NCBI RefSeq assembly: GCF_900460525.1
Contig: NZ_UHIY01000001.1
Location: 372,001 to 436,000, forward strand
Direction of reading: 5' to 3'
From: Yersinia kristensenii
GTDB taxonomy: Bacteria > Pseudomonadota > Gammaproteobacteria > Enterobacterales > Enterobacteriaceae
DNA: 64,000 nt
This document shows, piece by piece, positions 19,220 to 27,717 of this stretch; within the stretch, counting starts at the first letter, position 1; the number at the start of each line of letters is the position of its first letter. Under the pieces are notes generated by a model. The model saw nothing but the letters and a program-made list of their open reading frames with translations, was not told the DNA's origin and did no database searches. The position numbers were made by a program, and so were the translations under genes.

Positions 19220-19984
19220 ATGAAAAAGTTACCTCTGGGAATGATGATTTTAGCGTTAATCAGCAGTCAACAAGTGTTGGCAAAAAGCTGGCAAGAAATT
19301 AAACAAAGCGGAGAATTACGGATTGGTGTTCCCGGTGACTACGCCCCTTTGGCCTTTCATAATAAACAGGGGGAATTGATTGGTTACGATATTGATATGG
19401 CAAAATCCCTGGGGGAAAGTCTGAAGCTTAAAGTCAATTTTGTGCCCAGCAGTTGGCCAACGCTTTCGGAAGATTTAGCGGCAGACAAATTTGATATAGC
19501 GATGGGTGGTGTCACAGAAACACCTGGGCGTGCAGCACAATTTGCGTTATCCAGCCCAGTGGTGAAGAACGGCAAAATTGCCTTGGCCAATTGCCAACAA
19601 TCCCAAAAATTCCCCACACTGGAGGCGATTGATCGCAAGACGGTGAAAGTTATTGTCAATCCTGGTGGCACCAACCAATCTTTTGTCGACGCCAATATCA
19701 AGCAAGCCCAAATCATCCGAACCAAAGATAACGTGGCTAATTTGCAGGGTGTCCGAGATCAAAGTGCGGATATTATGTTTACTGACTTAATCGAAGGGGA
19801 TTATTACCAGAGCAAAGAGCCCGGCGTATTCTGTGTCGCAACACCGGAAATATTACCCGGCACCGGTAGCTACAAAGTGTATATGATGGAGAAAGATAAT
19901 CAGCCGTTATTGAAAGAAGTAAACCAATGGCTGGCTGGCGAGACAAAATCCATATTAGCGCATCAATGGAATATATCCGAATAG
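19220..19984 (+). CDS. Periplasmic SBP_bac_3 protein, PheC-like
   Basis: About 254 residues from the ATG at 19220, placed 6 nt after AAGGA; upstream in-frame starts at 19157 and 19214 fit worse. The signal peptide is MKKLPLGMMILALISSQQVLA. The mature part begins KSWQEIKQSGELRIGVPGDYAPLAFHNKQGELIGYDID, typical of SBP_bac_3, and most like the cyclohexadienyl (arogenate/prephenate) dehydratase PheC group of periplasmic enzymes; FDIAMGGVTETPGRAAQFALS fits that group. No ABC permease is adjacent, which favours an enzyme or orphan binding protein. The substrate is not determined. Confidence 0.75.
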   Translation: MKKLPLGMMILALISSQQVLAKSWQEIKQSGELRIGVPGDYAPLAFHNKQGELIGYDIDMAKSLGESLKLKVNFVPSSWPTLSEDLAADKFDIAMGGVTETPGRAAQFALSSPVVKNGKIALANCQQSQKFPTLEAIDRKTVKVIVNPGGTNQSFVDANIKQAQIIRTKDNVANLQGVRDQSADIMFTDLIEGDYYQSKEPGVFCVATPEILPGTGSYKVYMMEKDNQPLLKEVNQWLAGETKSILAHQWNISE

Positions 19985-19993
19985 CGACTTCTG

Positions 19994-20018
19994 ATTGCCA
20001 GCACCTGTGGCTGGCAAT
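19994..20018. terminator. Hairpin between convergent genes
   Basis: A perfect 9-bp stem, ATTGCCAGC / GCTGGCAAT, with a 7-nt loop lies between the binding-protein stop and the end of the ketoreductase gene. There is little T-tract on either side. Confidence 0.5.
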
Positions 20019-20060
20019 AGCGTATGACGTTGATGACATTGCCATCCATGGCAAGATTCA

Positions 20061-20795
20061 TCACGCTGTTAACCCGCCATCCAACACCAAGGTCTGGCCG
20101 GTCATATAGCGGCTATCATTACCTATCATAAAAGCACTGACGCGAGCGACTTCTTGCGCACTCCCCAAACGCCGTAAGGGTATCTGCTTACGCAACCCTT
20201 TTAAGGCATCGGCAGGCATGTCGCGTGTCATATCGCTGTCGATCACTCCTGGCAATAAGCAATTAACGCGAATATTAAAGCGGCCCATCTCAAGCGCCAG
20301 TGATCGGCCAAGGCCAATCATCGCCGCTTTACTGGCACCATAAGCGCTCTGCCCGATATTGCCTTTTATCGCGGTCACTGAGGACATCAGCAACACGGCA
20401 CCTTCGCCCTGCATCATCATTGCTGGCAAAACATGCTTATTCCAGTAGAAAACCGCATTCAGATTGGTATCCAGCACATTGCGCCAGTTATCACCATTCT
20501 GCTGAATATGTAAGCTGTCACCGGTAATACCGGCATTATGAATTACCGCGCCGGGTGGGCCATACTTTTCTAACAATTGCGGCGCAAGTGCATCAACATC
20601 CGCTTCATTGCTGCCGTCGCAACGATAGCCAGTCACCTTACCGGGGAGCCCTTCACAGCTGTCGATAACATCGCGGCTCTGTTGTTCACCATTGCGCCAG
20701 GTAAACACCACATTCCACTCTTTGGCCAATTCTTCGACCAAGGCGCGACCAATACCACGGCTGCCGCCGGTAATTAACACCCATTGCTTGCTCAT
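20061..20795 (-). CDS. FabG-like 3-oxoacyl-ACP reductase
   Basis: A 244-residue short-chain dehydrogenase: NADPH site TGGSRGIG (residues 9-16), NAG at 87-89, and the catalytic Ser139, Tyr152 and Lys156 in SSV...YGASK. FabG proteins reduce 3-oxoacyl-ACP to 3-hydroxyacyl-ACP. It is the last gene of the ten-gene operon downstream of the peptide precursor, just after the ACP gene, so it probably acts on a dedicated acyl chain rather than in housekeeping lipid synthesis. It also resembles the reductases of aryl-polyene clusters. Confidence 0.85.
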   Translation of the reverse strand: MSKQWVLITGGSRGIGRALVEELAKEWNVVFTWRNGEQQSRDVIDSCEGLPGKVTGYRCDGSNEADVDALAPQLLEKYGPPGAVIHNAGITGDSLHIQQNGDNWRNVLDTNLNAVFYWNKHVLPAMMMQGEGAVLLMSSVTAIKGNIGQSAYGASKAAMIGLGRSLALEMGRFNIRVNCLLPGVIDSDMTRDMPADALKGLRKQIPLRRLGSAQEVARVSAFMIGNDSRYMTGQTLVLDGGLTA

Positions 20796-20799
20796 AATA

Positions 20800-21048
20800 T
20801 TATTTCTTTTGCTCGGCCAACTTCTGGCAAAGCTCTCCTAAAGTCATGTCCGGGCTTTCCATAAACATTTCAGCATTCAGCGTCGCGCCGAATTCGCGCT
20901 TTGCCAGCACCATCAATTCGACATAATCCAGACTGTCGAGTTTTAGCTGATGCAACGGCATTTCAGGTGACAGTGCCGACATCTCTAAGTCTTTGGCGTC
21001 ACACAACATTTCACATACGGTGTCATAAACGTGTTGATACTTTTCCAT
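20800..21048 (-). CDS. Dedicated acyl carrier protein
   Basis: 82 residues from the ATG at 21048, which follows AAGGAT; an upstream start at 21084 would overlap the previous gene. The phosphopantetheine site is LDSLDYVEL with Ser39. The protein is acidic, with several predicted helices, as in type II carrier proteins. It carries the acyl chain for the adjacent ketosynthase, dehydratase and reductase. It is clearly different from housekeeping AcpP, whose site reads GADSLDTVEL, and is therefore pathway-specific. Confidence 0.88.
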   Translation of the reverse strand: MEKYQHVYDTVCEMLCDAKDLEMSALSPEMPLHQLKLDSLDYVELMVLAKREFGATLNAEMFMESPDMTLGELCQKLAEQKK

Positions 21049-21062
21049 GATTTTATCCTTTT

Positions 21063-21887
21063 TTAATGCGCGGCTAACGGCCACGTTTTCAATGTTACAG
21101 CTGTGGTAATTAATGGCCCTAAGTCGGAACGGGCCGCAATAGCCGCGCGCAATACCCAGCCATCATTCGGGTTGCCGACAATCAGTGTCGGCTCAATGGC
21201 ATAATGCAGTGCGCTGCGGACAAATAGATTCGGATTATTGATGCGCAGTAAATCCGCACTAAAATGCACATCGTGATGAGTCTGGATAACCGGCACATAC
21301 TTGAAAACATCAATCAAGGTTTCGGCCTCAATCCCCGGTAACACCTGTTTGGCGGTGGCCAATGTTTGCGGCGCAGCAACCAACAGTTTAAACAGCAAGG
21401 CATCAAAAAAACCCCAACATTCAGCCGGTTGTGATACATCACCCAGGAATTGCTGGCTTGACTGGAAAACCTCATCCGCAGACAAAGAAGCCCACTGTTC
21501 ATTGTGAGTTTGTACCAGCGCGGGCGCACTGCGCAGCTTGCCGTTAAAGCAATTCTCACCGCTGCTCATATCAATCAGATTGCCACTCACCTGCCCTGCC
21601 GTTTGGCTGACTTGCAGTTGATACGGCATATGGCACCGTACCGGTTGGCGTAAGCGCGCGTTAAAACGCAGAAACTCCGCTGGCGGCAATATCGGTAATA
21701 ACGCCGTGCTGAGCTGATATTTAATATCCAGCATGGCGCGCATCCCGTGAACCGTCAGTTGTTCCTGGCCCAAATGCTGCGCATGTTGCAGATCAAAATG
21801 GATCGGGTTGTAATCACCAGAAAATTCAGCCCAACGTTCCGCATCACTGAGGTTGTAATTGTAGTTAAACGTCGTGTTAACCATCAT
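21063..21887 (-). CDS. MaoC-like (hot-dog) dehydratase
   Basis: A 274-residue protein. The N-terminal hot-dog domain has the R-hydratase signature SGDYNPIHFDLQHAQHLG, with Asp25 and His30 as likely catalytic residues, followed by VHGMRAML. The C-terminal half is less clear and may be a second degenerate hot-dog domain. Proteins of this kind dehydrate 3-hydroxyacyl-ACP or -CoA. It starts 3 bp after the ketosynthase stop and precedes the ACP, so it completes a ketosynthase-reductase-dehydratase set. A C-terminal half with thioesterase or acyltransfer activity cannot be excluded. Confidence 0.75.
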   Translation of the reverse strand: MMVNTTFNYNYNLSDAERWAEFSGDYNPIHFDLQHAQHLGQEQLTVHGMRAMLDIKYQLSTALLPILPPAEFLRFNARLRQPVRCHMPYQLQVSQTAGQVSGNLIDMSSGENCFNGKLRSAPALVQTHNEQWASLSADEVFQSSQQFLGDVSQPAECWGFFDALLFKLLVAAPQTLATAKQVLPGIEAETLIDVFKYVPVIQTHHDVHFSADLLRINNPNLFVRSALHYAIEPTLIVGNPNDGWVLRAAIAARSDLGPLITTAVTLKTWPLAAH

Positions 21888-21889
21888 GC

Positions 21890-23140
21890 TTAATCCAACC
21901 CGATAACCAATGCGGCATTCGCCCCACCAAAGCCAAAGCTTAGGTTTAGGGTATTGCGCAAAGCTTTTGGCCGATGCCCTTCGCTGATGTAATCAAGATC
22001 ACATTGCGGGTCAGCATTTTTCAGATTACAAGTCGCGGGCATCATCTGATGCGCCAGTGCTTGCAGACAGATAATGGACTCAAAGCTGCCCGCCGCCGCA
22101 ATCAAATGACCGGAATAGGATTTAGTACTGGACAGTGGCGTAGTATAAGCCGCTGCGCCAAAGGCCTGTTTAATGGATTGGGTTTCATTCAGGTCATTAA
22201 GCTGAGTCGAGGTGCCGTGCAAGTTCACGTAATCAATCTCATCGGCGCTCAAACCCGCTTGCTGTAAGGCGTGCTGAATAGTTTTCACCCGTGCAACCCG
22301 ATCTTCAGCCGGTGCGGTGAAATCAAATGCATCGGAATAGTTACCGTAACCTTTAATTTCGCCGAGAATGTTGGCACCACGAGCAATCGCCGCTTCCCGC
22401 TCTTCCAAACATAGCACCGCCGCGCCTTCGGATAATACAAAGCCGTTTCGGTCCAAACTGAATGGGCAACTGGCTTTGCTGGCATCTTCTTGCTCGCGCG
22501 CCAATGCGCCTAAAATATCGATATTCCATACTGCCGCATCACTGCGCAGAGATTCACCCGCTCCAGCCAACATCATGGATGCTCGCCCGCTGCGGATAAT
22601 TTCAAATGCATCGCCAATAGCAATGGTGCCAGTGGCACAGGCAGCAATCGGGGAGTTCTGATAGCCGCGTAATCCCCAGTACAAACTGCATGCGGCTGTG
22701 CCGGCATTCGGCATCGATAAGAAACAGCCGAACGGCGTGCCCAGCCCGGTTTCCAGATAGCCTTCATAGTTATCGTGGGTTTCATCCTGCCCAGCCCAAC
22801 CGCTGCCGATAATAGTGCCGCAATCGAGCAAATCATAATAATCTGCGACAGATTTCTCAGCGAACGCCATCTCCATAGCTTCGCGGGCAGCAGCCAGTGC
22901 CAACCGGGCATAACGCGGCAAGCGGCGGCGTATCGCGGCAGGGACTGATTTCAAATTGGGTTCTGCATCCAACAGGCCAAAAAAGCGCGATTTGATACCC
23001 TGCTCGGATTTATCGTAATAGCGATAACCCAATTTGTTATCCATAATCGCGGCCCAGCTTTGCTGCGCGGTCATGCCCAGAGGAGTTACCGAGCCGTAAC
23101 CGGTGACAACAACCCGGCGCTGTTTAACTGTATTCGTCAT
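21890..23140 (-). CDS. FabF-like beta-ketoacyl-ACP synthase
   Basis: A 416-residue thiolase-fold condensing enzyme. The active-site triad is Cys168 (IAACATGT), His308 (NLHGTST) and His345 (SYSGHLIAAAG), with Lys340. N-terminal VVTGYGSVTPLG and C-terminal SFGFGGANAALV segments match FabB/FabF. All catalytic residues are present, so it should elongate acyl-ACP rather than act as a chain-length factor. The ATG overlaps the stop of the outer-membrane factor gene (ATGA), linking lipid-type synthesis directly to the export genes. Confidence 0.9.
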   Translation of the reverse strand: MTNTVKQRRVVVTGYGSVTPLGMTAQQSWAAIMDNKLGYRYYDKSEQGIKSRFFGLLDAEPNLKSVPAAIRRRLPRYARLALAAAREAMEMAFAEKSVADYYDLLDCGTIIGSGWAGQDETHDNYEGYLETGLGTPFGCFLSMPNAGTAACSLYWGLRGYQNSPIAACATGTIAIGDAFEIIRSGRASMMLAGAGESLRSDAAVWNIDILGALAREQEDASKASCPFSLDRNGFVLSEGAAVLCLEEREAAIARGANILGEIKGYGNYSDAFDFTAPAEDRVARVKTIQHALQQAGLSADEIDYVNLHGTSTQLNDLNETQSIKQAFGAAAYTTPLSSTKSYSGHLIAAAGSFESIICLQALAHQMMPATCNLKNADPQCDLDYISEGHRPKALRNTLNLSFGFGGANAALVIGLD

Positions 23141-24555
23141 GATTTAATTCCTTTACTGTCCCTGCTGTTATCAACACCGCCACCTAATGCTAACCACAAT
23201 TTCATGGTGGCATTCAAATAGTTATATTGAAGTTCGAGCAAACTGGTTTCACTGGTCAGCAGGGCATCCTGCGCATCCAGTAAGGTCTGAAATGAAACGG
23301 CACCTGCTTGATATTGGCTGTTCGTCAGGCTGAGCCGACGCTGGCTAAGTTGCAGGTTCTGCCACTGATTCTGTTTTTGCTGCTGATAACTCAGCCGCCC
23401 TATCATTGCGTCATCAACATCTTTCAGTGCGCTGTAGACTTTAGTGCGGAAATCGACCGCGGCTAATTTCACGTCCACCTTTGACTGGTCGATGGTGAGC
23501 TGCACCGTGTTCCACTGCAAGAAAGGCAGCGCGCTGTTGACACTGAGTGTCCGGCTCGGATTGCTAAACCATTGTGAAAATACCGAGCTACCGGCATCCA
23601 ATGTGGCGCCCAGCGAAAGTGTCGGGTAGAAATTCAGTTTTGCCACATCAGACCCGGCTAAGGCGGCGCGCAAGCGCCACTCGGCCGCCTGTACATCCGG
23701 ACGCTGGGCAATAACTTCTAGCGGTAAACTGGCGGCAATCGGCACCTGTTGCTGTAAATCCAATGACTTACGCTCCGCTTGACGATAATTAGGGGCGCGG
23801 TTAAACAGCAAAGCCATGGCGTTACGCGCAACTTCGCGCTGCTGTTCGAGATTTTGATACTGATTTTGCCTATCCAGCAAAGCTTGTTGCGCCTGCAACA
23901 ACTCGATTTCACTGGCATCCCCCGCCGCCAAGCGCGAGCGCACAATCTTGAGGGTGTCTTGCGAGATAGCCAGTGCCGTCTGTTGGTAATCTAACTGCTG
24001 ATTAAATTTCGCAATCTGCCAATAGAGATCGGCGGTGGTTCCAATCAATAACAGGGCGGTGACCTGTCGATCCTGTTCAGTCGCATTGACCAACCAGGCG
24101 GATTGCTCACGGGCGCGGGCCAATTTACCCCATAAATCCAGCTCGTAACTCAAGCCAAACGAGGTGCTATAACTTTCGCGCGGCTCAGTATTCTCATTCA
24201 GAGATCGGGTATTGCTGCCCGCGCCGGTCAAAGTGACATTCGGGGTCATATTGGTATTGGTCAGCCCGGCCGTCAAACGCGCTTGCTGTAACTTCAAGCC
24301 CGCTGTTGCCAGGTCATTATTACTGACCAACATGCGGCTGATGCTTTCTGATAATTGTGGATCGTCGAAATTCTCCCACCAGTGCACACTGTGATGCAGG
24401 TAGCTGCCGCCACTGTCTTTAATCCGCCATTCGTCGGGAATGGACACCATCGGGCGCTGATAGTCGCTTTTCAGTAATGCGCCACAGCCCGCGAGTGCCA
24501 AGCTGATCATTAGCACTAAGCTTTTAAATAACATGGCGTTAATCAATCTTTTCAT
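23137..24555 (-). CDS. TolC/NodT-like outer-membrane efflux lipoprotein
   Basis: A 472-residue protein with a lipoprotein signal; the lipobox is ALAGC, Cys23. Two OEP repeats form the barrel and alpha-helical tunnel typical of NodT-type outer-membrane factors, with markers RPDVQAAEWRLRAALAGSDVAKLNFYPTLSLG (broken here: RPDVQAAEWRLRAA, then FYPTLSLG). It probably provides the outer-membrane exit for the MacAB-like and C39 exporters encoded just upstream. The start overlaps the MacB stop by 4 bp. Confidence 0.9.
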   Translation of the reverse strand: MKRLINAMLFKSLVLMISLALAGCGALLKSDYQRPMVSIPDEWRIKDSGGSYLHHSVHWWENFDDPQLSESISRMLVSNNDLATAGLKLQQARLTAGLTNTNMTPNVTLTGAGSNTRSLNENTEPRESYSTSFGLSYELDLWGKLARAREQSAWLVNATEQDRQVTALLLIGTTADLYWQIAKFNQQLDYQQTALAISQDTLKIVRSRLAAGDASEIELLQAQQALLDRQNQYQNLEQQREVARNAMALLFNRAPNYRQAERKSLDLQQQVPIAASLPLEVIAQRPDVQAAEWRLRAALAGSDVAKLNFYPTLSLGATLDAGSSVFSQWFSNPSRTLSVNSALPFLQWNTVQLTIDQSKVDVKLAAVDFRTKVYSALKDVDDAMIGRLSYQQQKQNQWQNLQLSQRRLSLTNSQYQAGAVSFQTLLDAQDALLTSETSLLELQYNYLNATMKLWLALGGGVDNSRDSKGIKS

Positions 24556-26528
24556 TCTCGTGCCAATGCCTCAGTGGGGTGCAAACGAGCGGCATTGCGC
24601 GCCGGGAAAAAGCCAAAACCTAACCCGATAAGTGCAGAGAAACTGCATGCCATCACTAACGGTGGCCAGGTGAAAATCATGGTGAACTCTTGAGTCACCC
24701 ACGAAAAAACCACCCCTGCCAATGCGGAGCCTATAATGCCAATCAGGCCACCGAGAGTACAAATCACCACTGCCTCAATCAGGAACTGAGTCATGATGTC
24801 GCTCGGGCGGGCACCTACCGACAGGCGAATACCGATTTCATGGGTGCGCTCGGTCACCGACACCAACATGATATTCATCACGCCCACACCGCCCACTAGC
24901 AGTGAAATCGCAGCAATCGAGGTGATCAGCAACGTCATCGAGTCAGAAGTTTTCTGAATGGCTTTACTCATCTGGTCATTACTCAGGATGAAAAAGTCCC
25001 GCTGACCATGGGCCCGGTCCAGCACCTTTTCAATATCGCGCTGCACTTCATTCAGGCTGTAGTTTTCACCAATCTGCACAGCAATAGATTCCAGCGGAAT
25101 ATCACCCGAAATACGTTCAGTCAGAGAGGTATAGGGCATCCAGGCCGCCAATAATCCGCCATAGGACGAACCAGCGCGCTTGGCAACACCAATCACCCGC
25201 AATGGAATGCCGTCCAATTGGACAATTTCGCCAATTGGATTTTGCCCGGCAGCAAACAGGGTATCGCGCAGCTCAGGTTGCAAAATGACCACCGGCTCGC
25301 GGGCATTAACATGGTGTTGAGTCAGGCTATCGCCGGCGATAATATTCAGCCCGCTCGCCTTGAAAAATCCCTGGCCGACACCAGATAGCATGATAGCCAC
25401 CTGTTTGTCCCCGTGGATCGCCGTCACCATTTTACTGACCACTGGCGATAGGTTCTCGACATAGGGCTGGCTGCTGAGTAACTCGACATCCGCCACACTG
25501 AGGGCGCGCTCGAAATCAGGGCGCGGTTTATCCCAACCGAGTCCTGGCCGAATTTCCATATTACTGATACCCAGCTGGCTGATTTCACTGAGGATTTCCT
25601 GACGTGCGCCTTCCCCAACCGCCATGGAAGAAACCACCGAGGAAATACCGATAATGATGCCAAGCATGGATAAAAAGGCACGAATTCGGTGACCAAGTAG
25701 TGCCCGCCACGCCATCTTGATAGCTTCTCTCACACTCAGCCACCAATGTGGGCGGCCAGTGGCAACCGGGCTGGGCAATGCGGCGTGGATGGCCGTTGTG
25801 CCGATGGCCTCATTATTGCGATCCGCAATAATTTCACCGTCACTAATCTCAATGATACGCTGCGCTTGATTGGCGATATTGCGGTCATGAGTCACGATAA
25901 TAATGGTGTGACCGGATTGGTGCAGGCCGTGCAAAATGCCCATCAGTTCCTGCCCGCTGGCACTGTCGAGTGCGCCAGTCGGCTCATCGGCCAGAATAAT
26001 ACCGGCACCATTCATCAGCGCACGGGCAATACTCACCCGCTGCTGTTGCCCACCCGACAACTGCGCCGGTTTGTGCAACAAATGCTGGCCCAGCCCCAGA
26101 CGGCGTAACAAATAAGCGGCACGCTCCTGACGCTCGGCAGTGGTCATCGCGGTATAAAGTGCCGGGATCACCACATTCTCCATTGCCGTCAGATACGGCA
26201 TCAGATGATAGCGCTGAAAAATAAAACCAATATATTGGCTGCGTAATTGCGCCAATTGTTCACTGCTGGCCTGCCGCGTCGGGATGCTGTGGATTGACAT
26301 CTCACCCTGCGTCGGTTTATCCAGACAGCCGATGATATTCATCAGCGTCGATTTACCCGAGCCGGAAGCACCAATAATCGCCACCATTTCACCACTGTGA
26401 ATTGACAGTGAAATATTCTTAAGCACCGCCACCGATTCTGTGCCAGAAGTAAAATGACGATAAATCCCCTTGAGTTGAATCAAAGGGTCATGGGTAGCAT
26501 CCGCGGTATGAACAGCATTAATGTGCAT
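24552..26528 (-). CDS. MacB-like ABC transporter
   Basis: A 658-residue fusion of an N-terminal ATPase and a C-terminal FtsX-type membrane domain. The ATPase shows Walker [11 protein letters not shown], signature [15 protein letters not shown] and Walker B LADEPTGALD. One transmembrane helix near residues 290-310 is followed by a large periplasmic domain and three C-terminal helices (GGVGVMNIMLVSVTERTHEIGIR). MacB drives periplasmic substrates through a MacA-TolC conduit by mechanotransmission. It is near the E. coli MacB length (648). Here, with a C39 exporter in the same operon, the substrate is more likely the matured peptide than macrolides. Confidence 0.92.
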   Translation of the reverse strand: MHINAVHTADATHDPLIQLKGIYRHFTSGTESVAVLKNISLSIHSGEMVAIIGASGSGKSTLMNIIGCLDKPTQGEMSIHSIPTRQASSEQLAQLRSQYIGFIFQRYHLMPYLTAMENVVIPALYTAMTTAERQERAAYLLRRLGLGQHLLHKPAQLSGGQQQRVSIARALMNGAGIILADEPTGALDSASGQELMGILHGLHQSGHTIIIVTHDRNIANQAQRIIEISDGEIIADRNNEAIGTTAIHAALPSPVATGRPHWWLSVREAIKMAWRALLGHRIRAFLSMLGIIIGISSVVSSMAVGEGARQEILSEISQLGISNMEIRPGLGWDKPRPDFERALSVADVELLSSQPYVENLSPVVSKMVTAIHGDKQVAIMLSGVGQGFFKASGLNIIAGDSLTQHHVNAREPVVILQPELRDTLFAAGQNPIGEIVQLDGIPLRVIGVAKRAGSSYGGLLAAWMPYTSLTERISGDIPLESIAVQIGENYSLNEVQRDIEKVLDRAHGQRDFFILSNDQMSKAIQKTSDSMTLLITSIAAISLLVGGVGVMNIMLVSVTERTHEIGIRLSVGARPSDIMTQFLIEAVVICTLGGLIGIIGSALAGVVFSWVTQEFTMIFTWPPLVMACSFSALIGLGFGFFPARNAARLHPTEALARE

Positions 26529-27717
26529 TGTTAGCTCCCGACGGCGTCCCCATTAACACCACCTGTTCACCCGGCTCCAGCCCCTCTTTCACTTCGGCAT
26601 ATTGGTCATTACGCAAGCCGAGCAACACCCAACGCACCATGGTCTGCGGATCTTTGCTCACCCCGTTTTTACTGCTGCTATTTTTACTTACCAGAACGCG
26701 ATAGCGCTTATCCGCCTGTTGTTCACCAAGAGCGGCCAGTGGCACCCGAAGCACATTTTTTGCCTGTGCAGTAATAATGAATACTTGCGCAGTCATTGAG
26801 GTGCGCAATAGCCGCTCACTGTTGGCGATATTGAATATGCCATTGTAATAAACCGCAGAGGGTTGCTGGTTAGTCTGTGGCACAGCGCTGTCTTCGCGCA
26901 AACTGTCGGTAGAAGCCGCTTGGATAGCCCCCATCTGGCTCTCATAGCGGCGCTCGGGATCAGCCACCACATAGAACCATAATGGTTGGCCAACACTGAC
27001 TTTAAGAATGTCGGTTTCTGAAATACGGGTGTTGACTGTCATGGTATCGACATTCGCCAGCACCAGAATGGTCGGTGCCGTCTGCGAGGAAACAATGGTT
27101 TGCCCCTCTTTGGTGACGATGCCCAATACTTCGCCGTCAATCGGCGCCATAATCCGCGTAAAAGCTAAATTAGCCTTTGCCGTTTCCCGCGCGACCTGAC
27201 TTTGCTCAATCAAAGCTTCATTAACGCGTAATTGCGCCAGCTGGCTCTCGTATTGCGCCTGCGCTTTCTCTAACGCACTTTTCACGCCAGCGTTTTCCGC
27301 TACCAATGTTTGCTGACGGCGGAACTCCAACTGATATTGGCGTAACAGGGCTTGCGCCACTTGTTTTTGCGCCAGCGCACTTTGTAATTCGGCTTCTGAC
27401 TTGCGCAATTCATTCTGCTGCAAGGTTGGGTCAATCTCTGCCAACAGTTGGCCACGGGTCACGCGGTCGCCCTGTTTGACATAAAGTTTGGTTAACTGCC
27501 CGTTAACCTGCGCGCCCACATTAACCTGTAATGACGGTTTTAAACTGCCGGTCGCCATGACGTACTTTTCAATATCACCGCGCCCAATGGTTTCGGTGCG
27601 CGGCGGGGTATCCTGCTGACTGCCCGATAATGACAGCGCAATCCCGCCGCCGATAATCAGCAGCAACAGTAATGCCAGCGATAAACGCAGTTTCTTGTTC
27701 GTCATCTTGATACGCAT
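26518..27717 (-). CDS. MacA/HlyD-like periplasmic adaptor
   Basis: A 399-residue membrane fusion protein. There is one N-terminal anchor helix (about 9-28), a lipoyl-like half-domain (GQLTKLYVKQGDRVTRGQLLAEIDP), a long coiled-coil hairpin (about 105-180, Gln/Ala-rich), and beta-barrel segments. It links the inner-membrane transporters to the outer-membrane factor. The gene overlaps the C39 exporter by one base (TGATG) and the MacB gene by about 11 bp. An ATG four codons in (MTNKKLRL) is an alternative start. Confidence 0.9.
   Translation of the reverse strand: MRIKMTNKKLRLSLALLLLLIIGGGIALSLSGSQQDTPPRTETIGRGDIEKYVMATGSLKPSLQVNVGAQVNGQLTKLYVKQGDRVTRGQLLAEIDPTLQQNELRKSEAELQSALAQKQVAQALLRQYQLEFRRQQTLVAENAGVKSALEKAQAQYESQLAQLRVNEALIEQSQVARETAKANLAFTRIMAPIDGEVLGIVTKEGQTIVSSQTAPTILVLANVDTMTVNTRISETDILKVSVGQPLWFYVVADPERRYESQMGAIQAASTDSLREDSAVPQTNQQPSAVYYNGIFNIANSERLLRTSMTAQVFIITAQAKNVLRVPLAALGEQQADKRYRVLVSKNSSSKNGVSKDPQTMVRWVLLGLRNDQYAEVKEGLEPGEQVVLMGTPSGANNAH

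Noticed and set aside
19220..19984. The PheC-like binding protein as part of the peptide operon
   Set aside because: It is on the opposite strand, has its own binding site and is separated by a hairpin.
24552..26518. MacAB as an ordinary macrolide exporter
   Set aside because: The pair is locked inside the peptide/C39/lipid operon, so a role with the peptide is more likely, though not proven.
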